Origin: Candidatus Schekmanbacteria bacterium
Lineage (GTDB): Bacteria; Schekmanbacteria; GWA2-38-11; J061
Assembly: GCA_003695725.1 (NCBI GenBank)
Contig: RFHX01000130.1
Location: 1-17,909, forward strand
DNA: 17,909 nucleotides
Reading direction: 5' to 3'
Numbering within the stretch: the first letter of the stretch is position 1; each line of letters opens with the position of its first letter. Of the stretch, positions 7,875 to 15,405 are shown in pieces. Below the pieces are notes generated by a model. That model was not told the origin of the DNA and did no database searches. It was given only the letters and a program-made list of their open reading frames with translations. The position numbers were made by a program, and so were the translations under genes.

Positions 7875-10520
7875 TTATTCCTCTTCCTTAAGAGCCATCG
7901 CGACAATTTCTGTAAGGTCCATCATCTTTAATTTTGAACCTGTAGAGCTTATAGCAGTTTGAATTCCTGCATAACAGAATGGACAGCCAGAAACAATATA
8001 GTCGGCGCCTGTTTCTTCTGCATCCTTGACTCTTTTGACTGCTATTCGCGCCTGCACATCAGGAAAAGCTATTCTAAAACCTCCTCCTGCACCGCAACAA
8101 CGCGAGTTTTCCCTGTTTCTTTCCATTTCCACGAGTTTTACACCGGGGATAGCATTCAATACACGGCGCGGCGGCTCAAATATCTTTCTATGTCTTCCAA
8201 GATGGCAGGGGTCGTGGTATGTAATAGTCATATCGAGCTCTTTTTTAAATTCAAGTTTTCCTTCATTGATTAGCTTTTCCAAAAATTCAACTATATGAAC
8301 AGGTTTAAATTTGACTTCTCCTAAAAGAGGATAATCATCTTTAAATGTTTTGTAGCATCCTGAACAGGAGGTAACGACAGTTTCAACTCCTATGCTGTTG
8401 TATAGTTCAAGTGTTTTTGAAGCAACTTTTTCAAATTCGCTATCTCCTACTCTTTTCAGTGTACTTGCACAACAAAGCTCTTTTTTGCCGAGAATTCCAA
8501 AATCTACACCTGCAGATTGAAGTATAAATGATGTATTGTATGCTACTTCCTTTACATTTGCGTCAAAGGACCCGATACATCCCACATGATAGAGAACTTT
8601 TGATTTACTTTTTACGATATCCTGAATCTTATCTTTTATTCTTTTTTCTTTTAGAGCCATTCTCGCCCATCTGTCTCGTCCTGACCGCGGCTGCTGTAAA
8701 GGATTGTCATAATTTTTTATGCTTTTTAAAAGATTTTCGTGCTCGGGAAGAGGTCCCTTATTCTTTTCAACAAATGCCCGCCTCATCATTTCCCAAATTT
8801 CGATTGTTTCTATATCAGTTTGGCACACTTCTCTGCATGCGCCACAAGTTGTGCATTGGTAAGCTCTTAAGACAAGCTCTTCTGGTATATCAGTATATTC
8901 TCCAGTCAAAGCCTCCTTCAGTGCATTGATTTTCCCTCTTGCAGTAAGGCCTTCCCATCCAATTTCTTCATAAGTTGGACAGACCATTACGCAGAATCCG
9001 CATTTTGCGCAGGTCCAAAGTTCGTCGAATTCCTTTTCAATTCTCTTGATTCCTTCATCTGCTTCACCCTCTGGAGTCCCTTCAAGTTTTGAACCAAAAA
9101 GCTTCAATCCAAGGGATGCGAGCTTTCCTCCTCCTGCCATTCCAATTGAGTGAAACAAGGGAAGCACAGGTCCAAATCTTGTTCTAAATTCAAAAAATTT
9201 ACCGGGATTCAAAATTTCCTCGCTATCAACTTCTTTTTTAAGATTTTTTAGTTTGTTTATTTCATCATTGCTGTATCTTTTATTCAGATATACAGCATTC
9301 CAAATTCCAGTGCCGTAGGGTTTTCCACCTTTTTTGAAGGCGATTTTCATAACTGAATCGATGAGAAAGAGGTGGGAGAGATATTCATCTTTTTTTCTTT
9401 CATCTGTGAGATATGTTGCCATTACAAGAGCAGTATTCGATGATATCAGATGAACTTCCATTAGAGCATCTATTTTCTTGGAAGCAAAAAATTTTCCAAT
9501 CTCATTCAATGTTTCTGAAAGGGTAGAAAGGGGTATCAAAAATTCAGCAGCAAGCATTGAAGGACCTTTCTTTTTTGCCCTCATTGGATAGAATCTCTCA
9601 TCCCAATGATGAAGAGCCTCTCTTTTTTCTTTTTCCTTTGCATTATATTTCTGTGCAGATTCTTTTATAGATGAAGAAAGTTTTTCAATATCTTCATCTT
9701 CCAAACGGACAATTACAGAAGGACCCATTTTTTCTGCATTTTCATCTCGGGCGGCGTTTATGGCTTTGCTGTTTTCATATTTTACAAAGAAAGGCTTTTC
9801 CTTTAATGAAGAGACATCTTTGACAAATTTTAATGCAGAATCATCATCGCTGAATTCAAATAGATAAGTGTCAATGTCTTTAGGTATTTTCCGCAATTTC
9901 AAGACAATCTCAGTTATAACGGCAAATTGTCCTTCTGTTCCTATCAACGCTGAAAAGAGTTCTTTATCATCCGAAGTTAGATTTTTGATTTCTCCATCAG
10001 ACATTACTACTGTTAACGTCTGGATCTGTTCTGATATATGCCCATATTTGAGAGAACCAACACCATATCCTCCTGTTGATATCCATCCTGCCACAGTGCT
10101 TGAAGGCGCACTTGTAGGGTAGCTTTTTACGGCGAGACCATATCTTGAAAGAGCTTTATCAAGATTTTCCCAAACGATACCTGCTTCTACTTTTGCAGTA
10201 CAGTTTCCTTCATCGATAGAGAGAATTTTCTTCATTCTCGTCATATCCAAGATGATTCCACCCTTTGTTGGAAGGACGCCTCCAAGGGCAGAAGATGCTG
10301 TCCCTCTTGGAATTACAGGAATTTTATGGTTTCTTGCAAAGGACAAAATAGCACTTACTTCGTCTGTTGAATCTGGTCTAACAACGGCATCAGGCAATGA
10401 AGTTGAAAGATTACGGAATATTTTTGGGATTGATGCCATATCGCTTGCATATCTTCTGCGCTCATTTTCATCGAAAGCTGCATTTTCTTCACCAACTATT
10501 TTTTTCAGTTCATCAAACAT
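7875..10520 (-). CDS. FAD-linked oxidase / [4Fe-4S] / CCG-domain fusion (2-hydroxyacid dehydrogenase-like)
   Basis: An 881-aa fusion of a GlcD-type flavin domain and a GlcF/HdrD-type Fe-S domain, likely oxidising a 2-hydroxyacid such as lactate, glycolate or 2-hydroxyglutarate. Seen: PCMH-type FAD motifs PRGTASSALGG (71-81) and PTSAPSSTVAGWISTGGYG (135-153), and the C-terminal flavin-oxidase element NPGKF (438-442). Two ferredoxin sets follow: C504/507/510/514 and C556/559/562/566. Two CCG repeats end the protein: C648, CC683-684, C719/C722; and C772, CC808-809, C846/C849. The spacing fits the C-x(31-39)-CC-x(35-36)-C-x2-C pattern of HdrB/HdrD to within a residue or two, and the first repeat reads CCA instead of CCG. 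GGAGG (10530-10534, complement) lies 9 nt before the ATG. The physiological acceptor is not encoded beside it. Confidence 0.9.
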   Translation of the reverse strand: MFDELKKIVGEENAAFDENERRRYASDMASIPKIFRNLSTSLPDAVVRPDSTDEVSAILSFARNHKIPVIPRGTASSALGGVLPTKGGIILDMTRMKKILSIDEGNCTAKVEAGIVWENLDKALSRYGLAVKSYPTSAPSSTVAGWISTGGYGVGSLKYGHISEQIQTLTVVMSDGEIKNLTSDDKELFSALIGTEGQFAVITEIVLKLRKIPKDIDTYLFEFSDDDSALKFVKDVSSLKEKPFFVKYENSKAINAARDENAEKMGPSVIVRLEDEDIEKLSSSIKESAQKYNAKEKEKREALHHWDERFYPMRAKKKGPSMLAAEFLIPLSTLSETLNEIGKFFASKKIDALMEVHLISSNTALVMATYLTDERKKDEYLSHLFLIDSVMKIAFKKGGKPYGTGIWNAVYLNKRYSNDEINKLKNLKKEVDSEEILNPGKFFEFRTRFGPVLPLFHSIGMAGGGKLASLGLKLFGSKLEGTPEGEADEGIKRIEKEFDELWTCAKCGFCVMVCPTYEEIGWEGLTARGKINALKEALTGEYTDIPEELVLRAYQCTTCGACREVCQTDIETIEIWEMMRRAFVEKNKGPLPEHENLLKSIKNYDNPLQQPRSGRDRWARMALKEKRIKDKIQDIVKSKSKVLYHVGCIGSFDANVKEVAYNTSFILQSAGVDFGILGKKELCCASTLKRVGDSEFEKVASKTLELYNSIGVETVVTSCSGCYKTFKDDYPLLGEVKFKPVHIVEFLEKLINEGKLEFKKELDMTITYHDPCHLGRHRKIFEPPRRVLNAIPGVKLVEMERNRENSRCCGAGGGFRIAFPDVQARIAVKRVKDAEETGADYIVSGCPFCYAGIQTAISSTGSKLKMMDLTEIVAMALKEEE

Positions 10521-10679
10521 CTAAGAAATCCTCCGTCTATATTACTGAAACTTTTCTTTTTTTCTATCTTTTGTAAATGAAAAAAAGCTTTGTTAAAATG
10601 GTTTTTGCTTTTTTTACAAGATTACAATATATTGAGTTCTTTGAATTTAATTACCTTATATTAAAGTGCTTTTACAGAT

Positions 10680-11333
10680 ATGAAGTCTTTTTGTCAAACA
10701 AAGAGAAAAGATAATATATTATTACCTCTTCTTCTCTTTATCGTTTTATTATGTTCCTGTGCAGGAGTAAAAGAGAGAGAGACTTCGCCTCTTGAGAAAT
10801 ACAGGTCTTCTTCAGCAAATTTAAAAGTTGCCGTATTGCCCTTTGAAAATGATACATCTTATCCGGAAGCAGGAAGGATGCTCCGCGAGACATTTTATGG
10901 AGTTTTAAGTACAGAACCGTTTGTTGATATTGAACTGTCAAAACTCGATGATATTCTCGATGAAAATGGAATTTTTACTCCTGAAGATATAAAAAGAGCA
11001 GGTTATAAAAAGATAAGAGATCTTACTGGTGCAGATTTGCTTTTTTTTGGTAGAGTAATAAAGCACAACGCTTTGTATTTGGTTTTATATTCATTTATTA
11101 CAGTTGAGCTTGAAATTCATATTGTGGACGCAAAAAAAGGTCAGGAAATTTATAAGACAAAAAGAAAATTGCGTAATATAGGAGGTACATTTCCTACACC
11201 TCCTTTTGAGATATTTTCGATAATACCTTCTCCTTTGGCATCATTGATTAATTTGAGCACACGCTCCTTTCAGCTTGCTGATTGGGAATTATGTAAAATG
11301 ATTGTAGATGATTTGAGTTTGAAAATTAAATAA
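10680..11333 (+). CDS. Lipoprotein, GNA1162/DUF799-like
   Basis: Predicted secreted lipoprotein of 217 aa. The N-terminus has a basic start, a hydrophobic core (about 13-24) and a lipobox LCSC with the modified cysteine at 27. The mature part opens with LKVAVLPFENDTSYPEAG and continues with DILDENGIFTPEDI, LTGADLLFFGRV and HIVDAKKGQEIYK. This layout resembles the GNA1162/DUF799 family and, more distantly, CsgG-like periplasmic proteins, usually outer-membrane associated and of unclear function. The family assignment is from memory of pattern and is moderate. It diverges from the flavin fusion gene (159 bp apart). No good ribosome site precedes the ATG. It stands without the CsgG and DUF4810 partners it often has. 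Confidence 0.7.
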   Translation: MKSFCQTKRKDNILLPLLLFIVLLCSCAGVKERETSPLEKYRSSSANLKVAVLPFENDTSYPEAGRMLRETFYGVLSTEPFVDIELSKLDDILDENGIFTPEDIKRAGYKKIRDLTGADLLFFGRVIKHNALYLVLYSFITVELEIHIVDAKKGQEIYKTKRKLRNIGGTFPTPPFEIFSIIPSPLASLINLSTRSFQLADWELCKMIVDDLSLKIK

Positions 11334-11379
11334 GTATTGGTGATAGAAGGAATATTTTTAATTGTTATGGAGATAAAAG

Positions 11380-12156
11380 ATGAAGTATTCGGACATAATT
11401 TATGAAAAAAAGAATGGTGTAGGAAAGGTGATTATAAACCGTCCTGAAAAGGCAAATATGTTTAGGTATAAAACAGTCGAAGAGATGATTGATGCCTTTT
11501 CTGATATCAGAAAGGACAAGAATATCAGGGTGGCTGTTTTGCGCGGTGCAGGGGATAGATTTTTCTGTATTGGTGGTGAAAAAGCAGATAATACTGAATT
11601 TCACTATGGCAACACTCTTCCCATTGTTGACCTTCACGAGCTTATAGACAAATTGCCCAAGCCAGTCATTGCGGCTGTGAATGGTTATGCCGTTGGAGGT
11701 GGAAATGTCCTTCAAGCAATCTGTGATTTTTCGATTGCATCGGAAAATGCAGTCTTCAGACAGGTTGGCCCTTCAATGGGAAGTTATGATGGAGGGTTTG
11801 GCACATGGTATTTAGAAGCTCTCATTGGAAGGCGAAAAGCGAAGGAGATGTGGATGCTAAATAGAAAATACAGTGCGCAGGAAGCATTGAAGATGGGACT
11901 AGTAAATGAAGTAGTCCCTTTGAAAGAGCTTGATAAGAGGGTTGAAGAGTGGTGCAAAGAATTGATGGATAAGGGTCCTCAAGCACTGGCTGCAGTCAAA
12001 TCGGTCTTCTATGCACGGCATAATGGCGCTGCTGGTATGGCTCGAGTAGCGCATGATATGCTCTTGCAGTACTATTTGAAGACAGAGGAATCTGCTGAAT
12101 TAACGAGAGCTTTTCAAAGGAAAGAAAAACCGAACAATGATAAATTTTTTAAATAA
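11380..12156 (+). CDS. Crotonase-family enzyme, BadI/MenB type
   Basis: 258-aa enoyl-CoA hydratase/isomerase-superfamily protein in the ring-forming or ring-cleaving branch. The oxyanion-hole elements are FCIGGE (62-67) and GYAVGGGN (102-109). The branch-specific loop is QVGPSMGSYDGGFG (128-141), with the catalytic-type Asp137, followed by KAKEMWMLNRKYSAQEAL (153-170). A C-terminal YYLKTEE (231-237) matches the Tyr-containing segment that completes the MenB active site. The N-terminal half (IIYEKKNGVGKVIINRPEK) looks closer to BadI, 2-ketocyclohexanecarboxyl-CoA hydrolase of anaerobic benzoate degradation, whereas SYDGG is closer to MenB, dihydroxynaphthoyl-CoA synthase. No other men or bad gene is adjacent, so the choice stays open. 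GGAG (11369-11372) lies 7 nt before the ATG. Confidence 0.85.
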   Translation: MKYSDIIYEKKNGVGKVIINRPEKANMFRYKTVEEMIDAFSDIRKDKNIRVAVLRGAGDRFFCIGGEKADNTEFHYGNTLPIVDLHELIDKLPKPVIAAVNGYAVGGGNVLQAICDFSIASENAVFRQVGPSMGSYDGGFGTWYLEALIGRRKAKEMWMLNRKYSAQEALKMGLVNEVVPLKELDKRVEEWCKELMDKGPQALAAVKSVFYARHNGAAGMARVAHDMLLQYYLKTEESAELTRAFQRKEKPNNDKFFK

Positions 12157-12206
12157 TCTTTACTCCGAGGCGTAAAAACGATTTTATAAATGATACGGAT
12201 AATAGA

Positions 12207-12461
12207 ATGAGTTGGATTAAGTTTATATTGATGATACCAGTTGGATTCATCATTTTAGCATATACTTTCATTTATTATCTTTTCTGTGCTTTTGTTTTTA
12301 TAATGATAATTGCCACGACTATTGTCGTGCTATTAGCTTGGAAAATACCTTATTTGATTGGAATAGGAGAAGGAAATCCTCTTTTTTTCCCTTGTTTCTT
12401 CGTGAATATTGCTATCATTCTGGGATTTTTACTTTATCTAATTATTTTGGTAGTAAAATAA
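12207..12461 (+). CDS. Small hydrophobic membrane protein
   Basis: 84 aa, almost entirely hydrophobic: a segment from about residue 5 to 47 long enough for two membrane helices, a short polar turn (IGIGEGNP) and a third helix at about 59-82. I do not recognise a family. The ribosome site is weak (GGA about 8 nt upstream of the ATG at 12207). Support for it being real comes from the absence of anything else in this stretch, its position 50 bp after the crotonase stop, and a downstream gene whose GTG start lies 5 bp after its stop. Function unknown. Confidence 0.6.
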   Translation: MSWIKFILMIPVGFIILAYTFIYYLFCAFVFIMIIATTIVVLLAWKIPYLIGIGEGNPLFFPCFFVNIAIILGFLLYLIILVVK

Positions 12462-12466
12462 AAACT

Positions 12467-13036
12467 GTGAAAATTAGAACTGTCAAAATATTTTTATACA
12501 TTTCTTTTCTCCTTCTTTTTTTGCTTTCCTGCATATCGATAGGGAAACCTCCAAAGAAGTACGAGTTTCCTTTCACAAAGAAATTTTATACCAATGATAG
12601 AGAATTGATTCATCATTCCATTGTCGATTTTTTGCATAAAAAAGGATTTGAAATCATCGAAGACAGAGGTGTACCCGGCAAAATTACAACAGATTGGACA
12701 GAATTAGACTCTCTTTATTATTATGGGACATTTGAAAGAGAGGGTACGACTGATTATTGTGACTGTGGAAAACCGGATATGAACTGGACATATGAAACAA
12801 AGAGGGGTAAATTGGTTGTCCAAACAGAAGAAAGAGGTGATTATATTCAAGCGATGGTTGTTGCTTCCTTTAATACTTTTGCAAGCTATCGACCCTGCAT
12901 AGCTATTGCGATAAGAAATCCGGAAGAAGATTTGAATTTGTTAAAAAAATGCGAATCAAAAGGGAAGCTTGAAAATGAGCTTTTTCAATATTTAGAATTA
13001 AAAATCAGGAAAGGAGCTGACTATGGGAAAAAGTAA
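12467..13036 (+). CDS. Predicted lipoprotein with four extra cysteines, unknown function
   Basis: With the GTG start at 12467 this is 189 aa and begins with a classical lipoprotein signal: basic MKIRTVK, a hydrophobic core (about 8-18) and lipobox LLSC with Cys22 as lipidation site. The frame is open further upstream (to an ATG at 12338), but that extension overlaps the small membrane protein gene in another frame and would bury the signal peptide, so I reject it. The mature part has a KKGFEIIEDRGVPGKITTDW stretch, recalling the BamC-like 'G-x-I-x-T-x-W' lipoprotein pattern, and a CDC motif (Cys99, Cys101) plus Cys145 and Cys163. I do not recognise a named family. The last 14 nt overlap the DsbA-like gene. 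Confidence 0.72.
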   Translation: MKIRTVKIFLYISFLLLFLLSCISIGKPPKKYEFPFTKKFYTNDRELIHHSIVDFLHKKGFEIIEDRGVPGKITTDWTELDSLYYYGTFEREGTTDYCDCGKPDMNWTYETKRGKLVVQTEERGDYIQAMVVASFNTFASYRPCIAIAIRNPEEDLNLLKKCESKGKLENELFQYLELKIRKGADYGKK

Positions 13037-13667
13037 AGGATTTATTAAAATCATTTCATTGATTGCATTTTCCTTTTTGATGTTTTCATCAACATTCATA
13101 ATGGCTGATGATAAGAATTCAAATACTTCCTTAATTCCAACGAAAGGAGAGGGAAATCGGTTGGTAGTTGTGGAATATTCAGATTTTCAATGTTATTACT
13201 GTGCAAAAGTTCAGCCTGCAGTCAAAAAAATATTGGATAATTACAAAGATAAAATAAAGCTTGTCTTTATGCAGTATCCTTTAACCGGAATTCATCCCAA
13301 TGCACTTATCGCCGCTAAAGCTTCATTAGCGGCTCAAAAACAAGGGAAGTTTTGGGAACTTCACGATTTGATGTTTAAAAATCAAAGAAACTTATCTGAA
13401 AAGGACCTTATAAAATATGCAGAAAAGATTGGGCTCGATGTTGAACTATTTAAAAAGGATTTAAAGGACAAAAAAATTGAAGCAAAAGTGATGGCTGACA
13501 TTGCTCAGGGCAGAAAATTAGGGATTAGAGGTACTCCTACTTTTTTTATTGGCGACACAAAGATAGTTGGTGCAGTGCCTTATGAAAAATTGAGCAGTGT
13601 CATAGAAGCAAAACTTAAATCTCTTCCTAAATACAAAAAGAAAACAGGCAATGATGAGACTAAATAA
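13023..13667 (+). CDS. DsbA-family thiol:disulfide oxidoreductase
   Basis: Periplasmic thioredoxin-fold protein of 214 aa. The signal peptide has a basic MGKSKGFIK start, a hydrophobic core (about 8-26) and probable cleavage around IMA/DD (28). The thioredoxin_4-type domain starts at VVVEYSDFQCYYC with the redox pair C57-YY-C60, contains the helical insertion (about 96-165), and has the cis-proline loop GTPTFFI with Pro172 preceded by Thr. All catalytic features are intact. It could oxidise or isomerise periplasmic disulfides. AAGGAG (13011-13016) lies 6 nt before the ATG, inside the upstream lipoprotein gene, so translation is probably coupled. No DsbB or VKOR re-oxidation partner is in the window. 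Confidence 0.9.
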   Translation: MGKSKGFIKIISLIAFSFLMFSSTFIMADDKNSNTSLIPTKGEGNRLVVVEYSDFQCYYCAKVQPAVKKILDNYKDKIKLVFMQYPLTGIHPNALIAAKASLAAQKQGKFWELHDLMFKNQRNLSEKDLIKYAEKIGLDVELFKKDLKDKKIEAKVMADIAQGRKLGIRGTPTFFIGDTKIVGAVPYEKLSSVIEAKLKSLPKYKKKTGNDETK

Positions 13668-13747
13668 AGCGGCACATATTCTTCTATCTTTGTCTTCTCA
13701 TAATGGTCTAATTTTTTAGAGTAGAGTATAGCGTATTTTTGAATCTG

Positions 13748-14152
13748 CTATTTTGGAGAAGCTATTATTTTGATATAGGCTTTTCTGTGTCGGGGGCCAT
13801 CGAATTCACAGAAATAAATGCCTTGCCATGTGCCAAGCAAGAGTTCTCCATCTTCAATAATTATGTTTTCAGAAGCGCCAAATAGAGATGCCTTTATGTG
13901 TGCTGAGGAATTACCTTCAAGGTGTGAATAACCATCAGAAAAGGGAATTATTTTATTTGTTTCCTTTATAATGTCTTTTTGGACGGAAGGGTCTGCATTT
14001 TCATTAATTGTTACTGCAGCTGTTGTGTGGGGTACATAGACACAGCAGATTCCATTTGAAACATCTGATTCTGCAACGACTCTTCTCACAGAATCTGTAA
14101 TATCCAAAAATTCTACTTTTGCAGATGTTTTAACATTTATCTTCTTTACCAT
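13748..14152 (-). CDS. YjbQ/UPF0047 family protein
   Basis: 134 aa with the ATG at 14152; an in-frame TTG at 14158 would add two residues and neither has a strong ribosome site. The family signatures are unmistakable (numbering from the TTG start): VPHTTAAVTINENADPSV (42-59), YSHLEGNSSAHIKASL (77-92) and LLGTWQGIYFCEFDGPRHR (107-125). The conserved His44, Glu53, His79, His87 and Arg123 line the putative metal or active site. Members of this family have been reported to have thiamine-phosphate-synthase activity in vitro, but their cellular role is unsettled. It lies about 48 bp behind pilU on the same strand and may be the third gene of that unit. It converges with the DsbA-like gene over about 80 bp that hold no clear terminator. 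Confidence 0.9.
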   Translation of the reverse strand: MVKKINVKTSAKVEFLDITDSVRRVVAESDVSNGICCVYVPHTTAAVTINENADPSVQKDIIKETNKIIPFSDGYSHLEGNSSAHIKASLFGASENIIIEDGELLLGTWQGIYFCEFDGPRHRKAYIKIIASPK

Positions 14153-14199
14153 ATTCAATCTTTTTTCTGCAAAAAATATATTCCTATTTTAATTAATTA

Positions 14200-15351
14200 T
14201 TATGAGAATGGGTCATCCTTTTTGATTTTAAAGGCAGGTTCTTTTGGTTTTTCTTTTTCTTTTCCCTCTCCTTCTGCGGCTTCGCCTTCACCGACAGAAT
14301 CCATTTTAATTCTTAATCTCAGGTCGTTGGCGCTGTCAGCATAGGCAATCGCATTTTCATAGCTGATTATTCCGGCTTTGTAATATTCGTAAAGATTTTG
14401 GTCAAATGTCTGCATCCCTTCTTGTCTCCCTGCTGCCATTGCTTCCTTTAATGTGCTTATCTCTTTTTTCAAGATAAGGTCTTTTACACGAGGTGTATCT
14501 AAAAGAATTTCTATCGCGGCGACTCTCTTATTATCAACTGTTGGAACAAGGCGCTGGGAAATAATTGCCCTTAAATTTAAAGAAAGGAGAAGATAAATCT
14601 GGTCGTGCCTTTCTGAAGGGAAAAAGTTGATTACACGCTCAATTGCCTGGTTTGCGTTGTTTGCATGAAGAGTTCCGAGACAAAGATGCCCTGTTTCAGC
14701 GAAAGCTATGGCTGATTCCATAGTTTCAACATCTCTGATTTCACCTATAAGAATTACATCAGGAGCCTGCCTTAAAGTGTTCTTCAAAGCATGAGAAAAG
14801 GATAATGTATCAAATCCTACCTCTCTTTGGGTTATAACTGACTTTTTATGCTGATGGACGAATTCGATGGGGTCCTCGATTGATATGATATGGCCCGGTG
14901 CATTGCTGTTTCTATAGTCAATCATTGCGGCAAGACTTGTTGATTTTCCTGAGCCGGTACCTCCTACAACAAGCACGAGCCCGCGCTTCGACATAATAAT
15001 ATCCTTCAATATGGGAGGAAGTTTCAGGTCATCGATAGTTTTGATATCCAGTTTAATCTGTCTTATGACCATACCTACATTTCCACGCTGATAAAAGATG
15101 TTGACTCTGAATCTTCCTAATTCGGGTTCATAAATTGCAAGATTCATTTCTCTTGTATTTTCAAATTCTGCCCTCTGCTGTTCGCTCATAACCTCATTTG
15201 CAAGTGCTAAAGTGTCTTCGGGCGTAAGTTTTGTATCTCCAAAAGGTTCAGTAACACCTTCGGTCCTATACATTGGAGGCAAATCAGCGGTTATATAGAT
15301 ATCGGAAGAATCCCTTTTAATCATTTCCTGAAGCAATTCTTTTATTTTCAT
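14200..15351 (-). CDS. pilU: PilU-like type IV pilus retraction ATPase
   Basis: 383-aa hexameric secretion-superfamily ATPase that assists PilT in depolymerising type IV pili at the inner-membrane base. Seen: Walker A GGTGSGKST (130-138, Lys136), Asp box ISIEDPIEF (156-164), Walker B APDVILIGEIRD with Glu204, and His box TGHLCLGTLHANNA (220-233). The PilT signature AIRNLIRE is replaced by RVKDLILK (288-295), and the QAPDVILIGEIRD wording plus this replacement favour PilU over a second PilT. The C-terminus carries a low-complexity charged tail (about 354-383) rich in Glu, Lys and Pro. AAGGAG (15361-15366, complement) is 9 nt before the ATG. It follows pilT by 54 bp on the same strand. Confidence 0.88.
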   Translation of the reverse strand: MKIKELLQEMIKRDSSDIYITADLPPMYRTEGVTEPFGDTKLTPEDTLALANEVMSEQQRAEFENTREMNLAIYEPELGRFRVNIFYQRGNVGMVIRQIKLDIKTIDDLKLPPILKDIIMSKRGLVLVVGGTGSGKSTSLAAMIDYRNSNAPGHIISIEDPIEFVHQHKKSVITQREVGFDTLSFSHALKNTLRQAPDVILIGEIRDVETMESAIAFAETGHLCLGTLHANNANQAIERVINFFPSERHDQIYLLLSLNLRAIISQRLVPTVDNKRVAAIEILLDTPRVKDLILKKEISTLKEAMAAGRQEGMQTFDQNLYEYYKAGIISYENAIAYADSANDLRLRIKMDSVGEGEAAEGEGKEKEKPKEPAFKIKKDDPFS

Positions 15352-15405
15352 CTTTTTTTACTCCTTTTAAATGGATGGAAATAGAAAATTATATTTCAAA
15401 ATTCT

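Noticed and set aside
8528-8929. 133-aa open frame on the + strand inside the flavin/Fe-S fusion
   Set aside because: Antisense to the ferredoxin-type cysteine region; no ribosome site and no recognisable domain.
10580-10615. A/T-rich inverted repeat (AAAAAAAGC / GCTTTTTTT) with an 18-nt loop
   Set aside because: Lies in a divergent intergenic region where neither neighbouring gene ends, the stem has only two G-C pairs, and no stable terminator is formed.
10625-10634. Perfect 10-bp palindrome CAATATATTG upstream of the lipoprotein gene
   Set aside because: Short and AT-only apart from the ends; expected by chance in such sequence, with no regulator nearby.
12338-12466. N-terminal extension of the lipoprotein gene to an upstream ATG
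   Set aside because: Overlaps the small membrane protein in another frame and would place a polar 43-residue stretch ahead of a textbook lipoprotein signal peptide.
13668-13747. Possible terminator between the convergent DsbA-like and YjbQ genes
   Set aside because: Only a weak 5-bp AT hairpin (TCTAA-TTTT-TTAGA) is present, without a G-C stem or a proper T tract.
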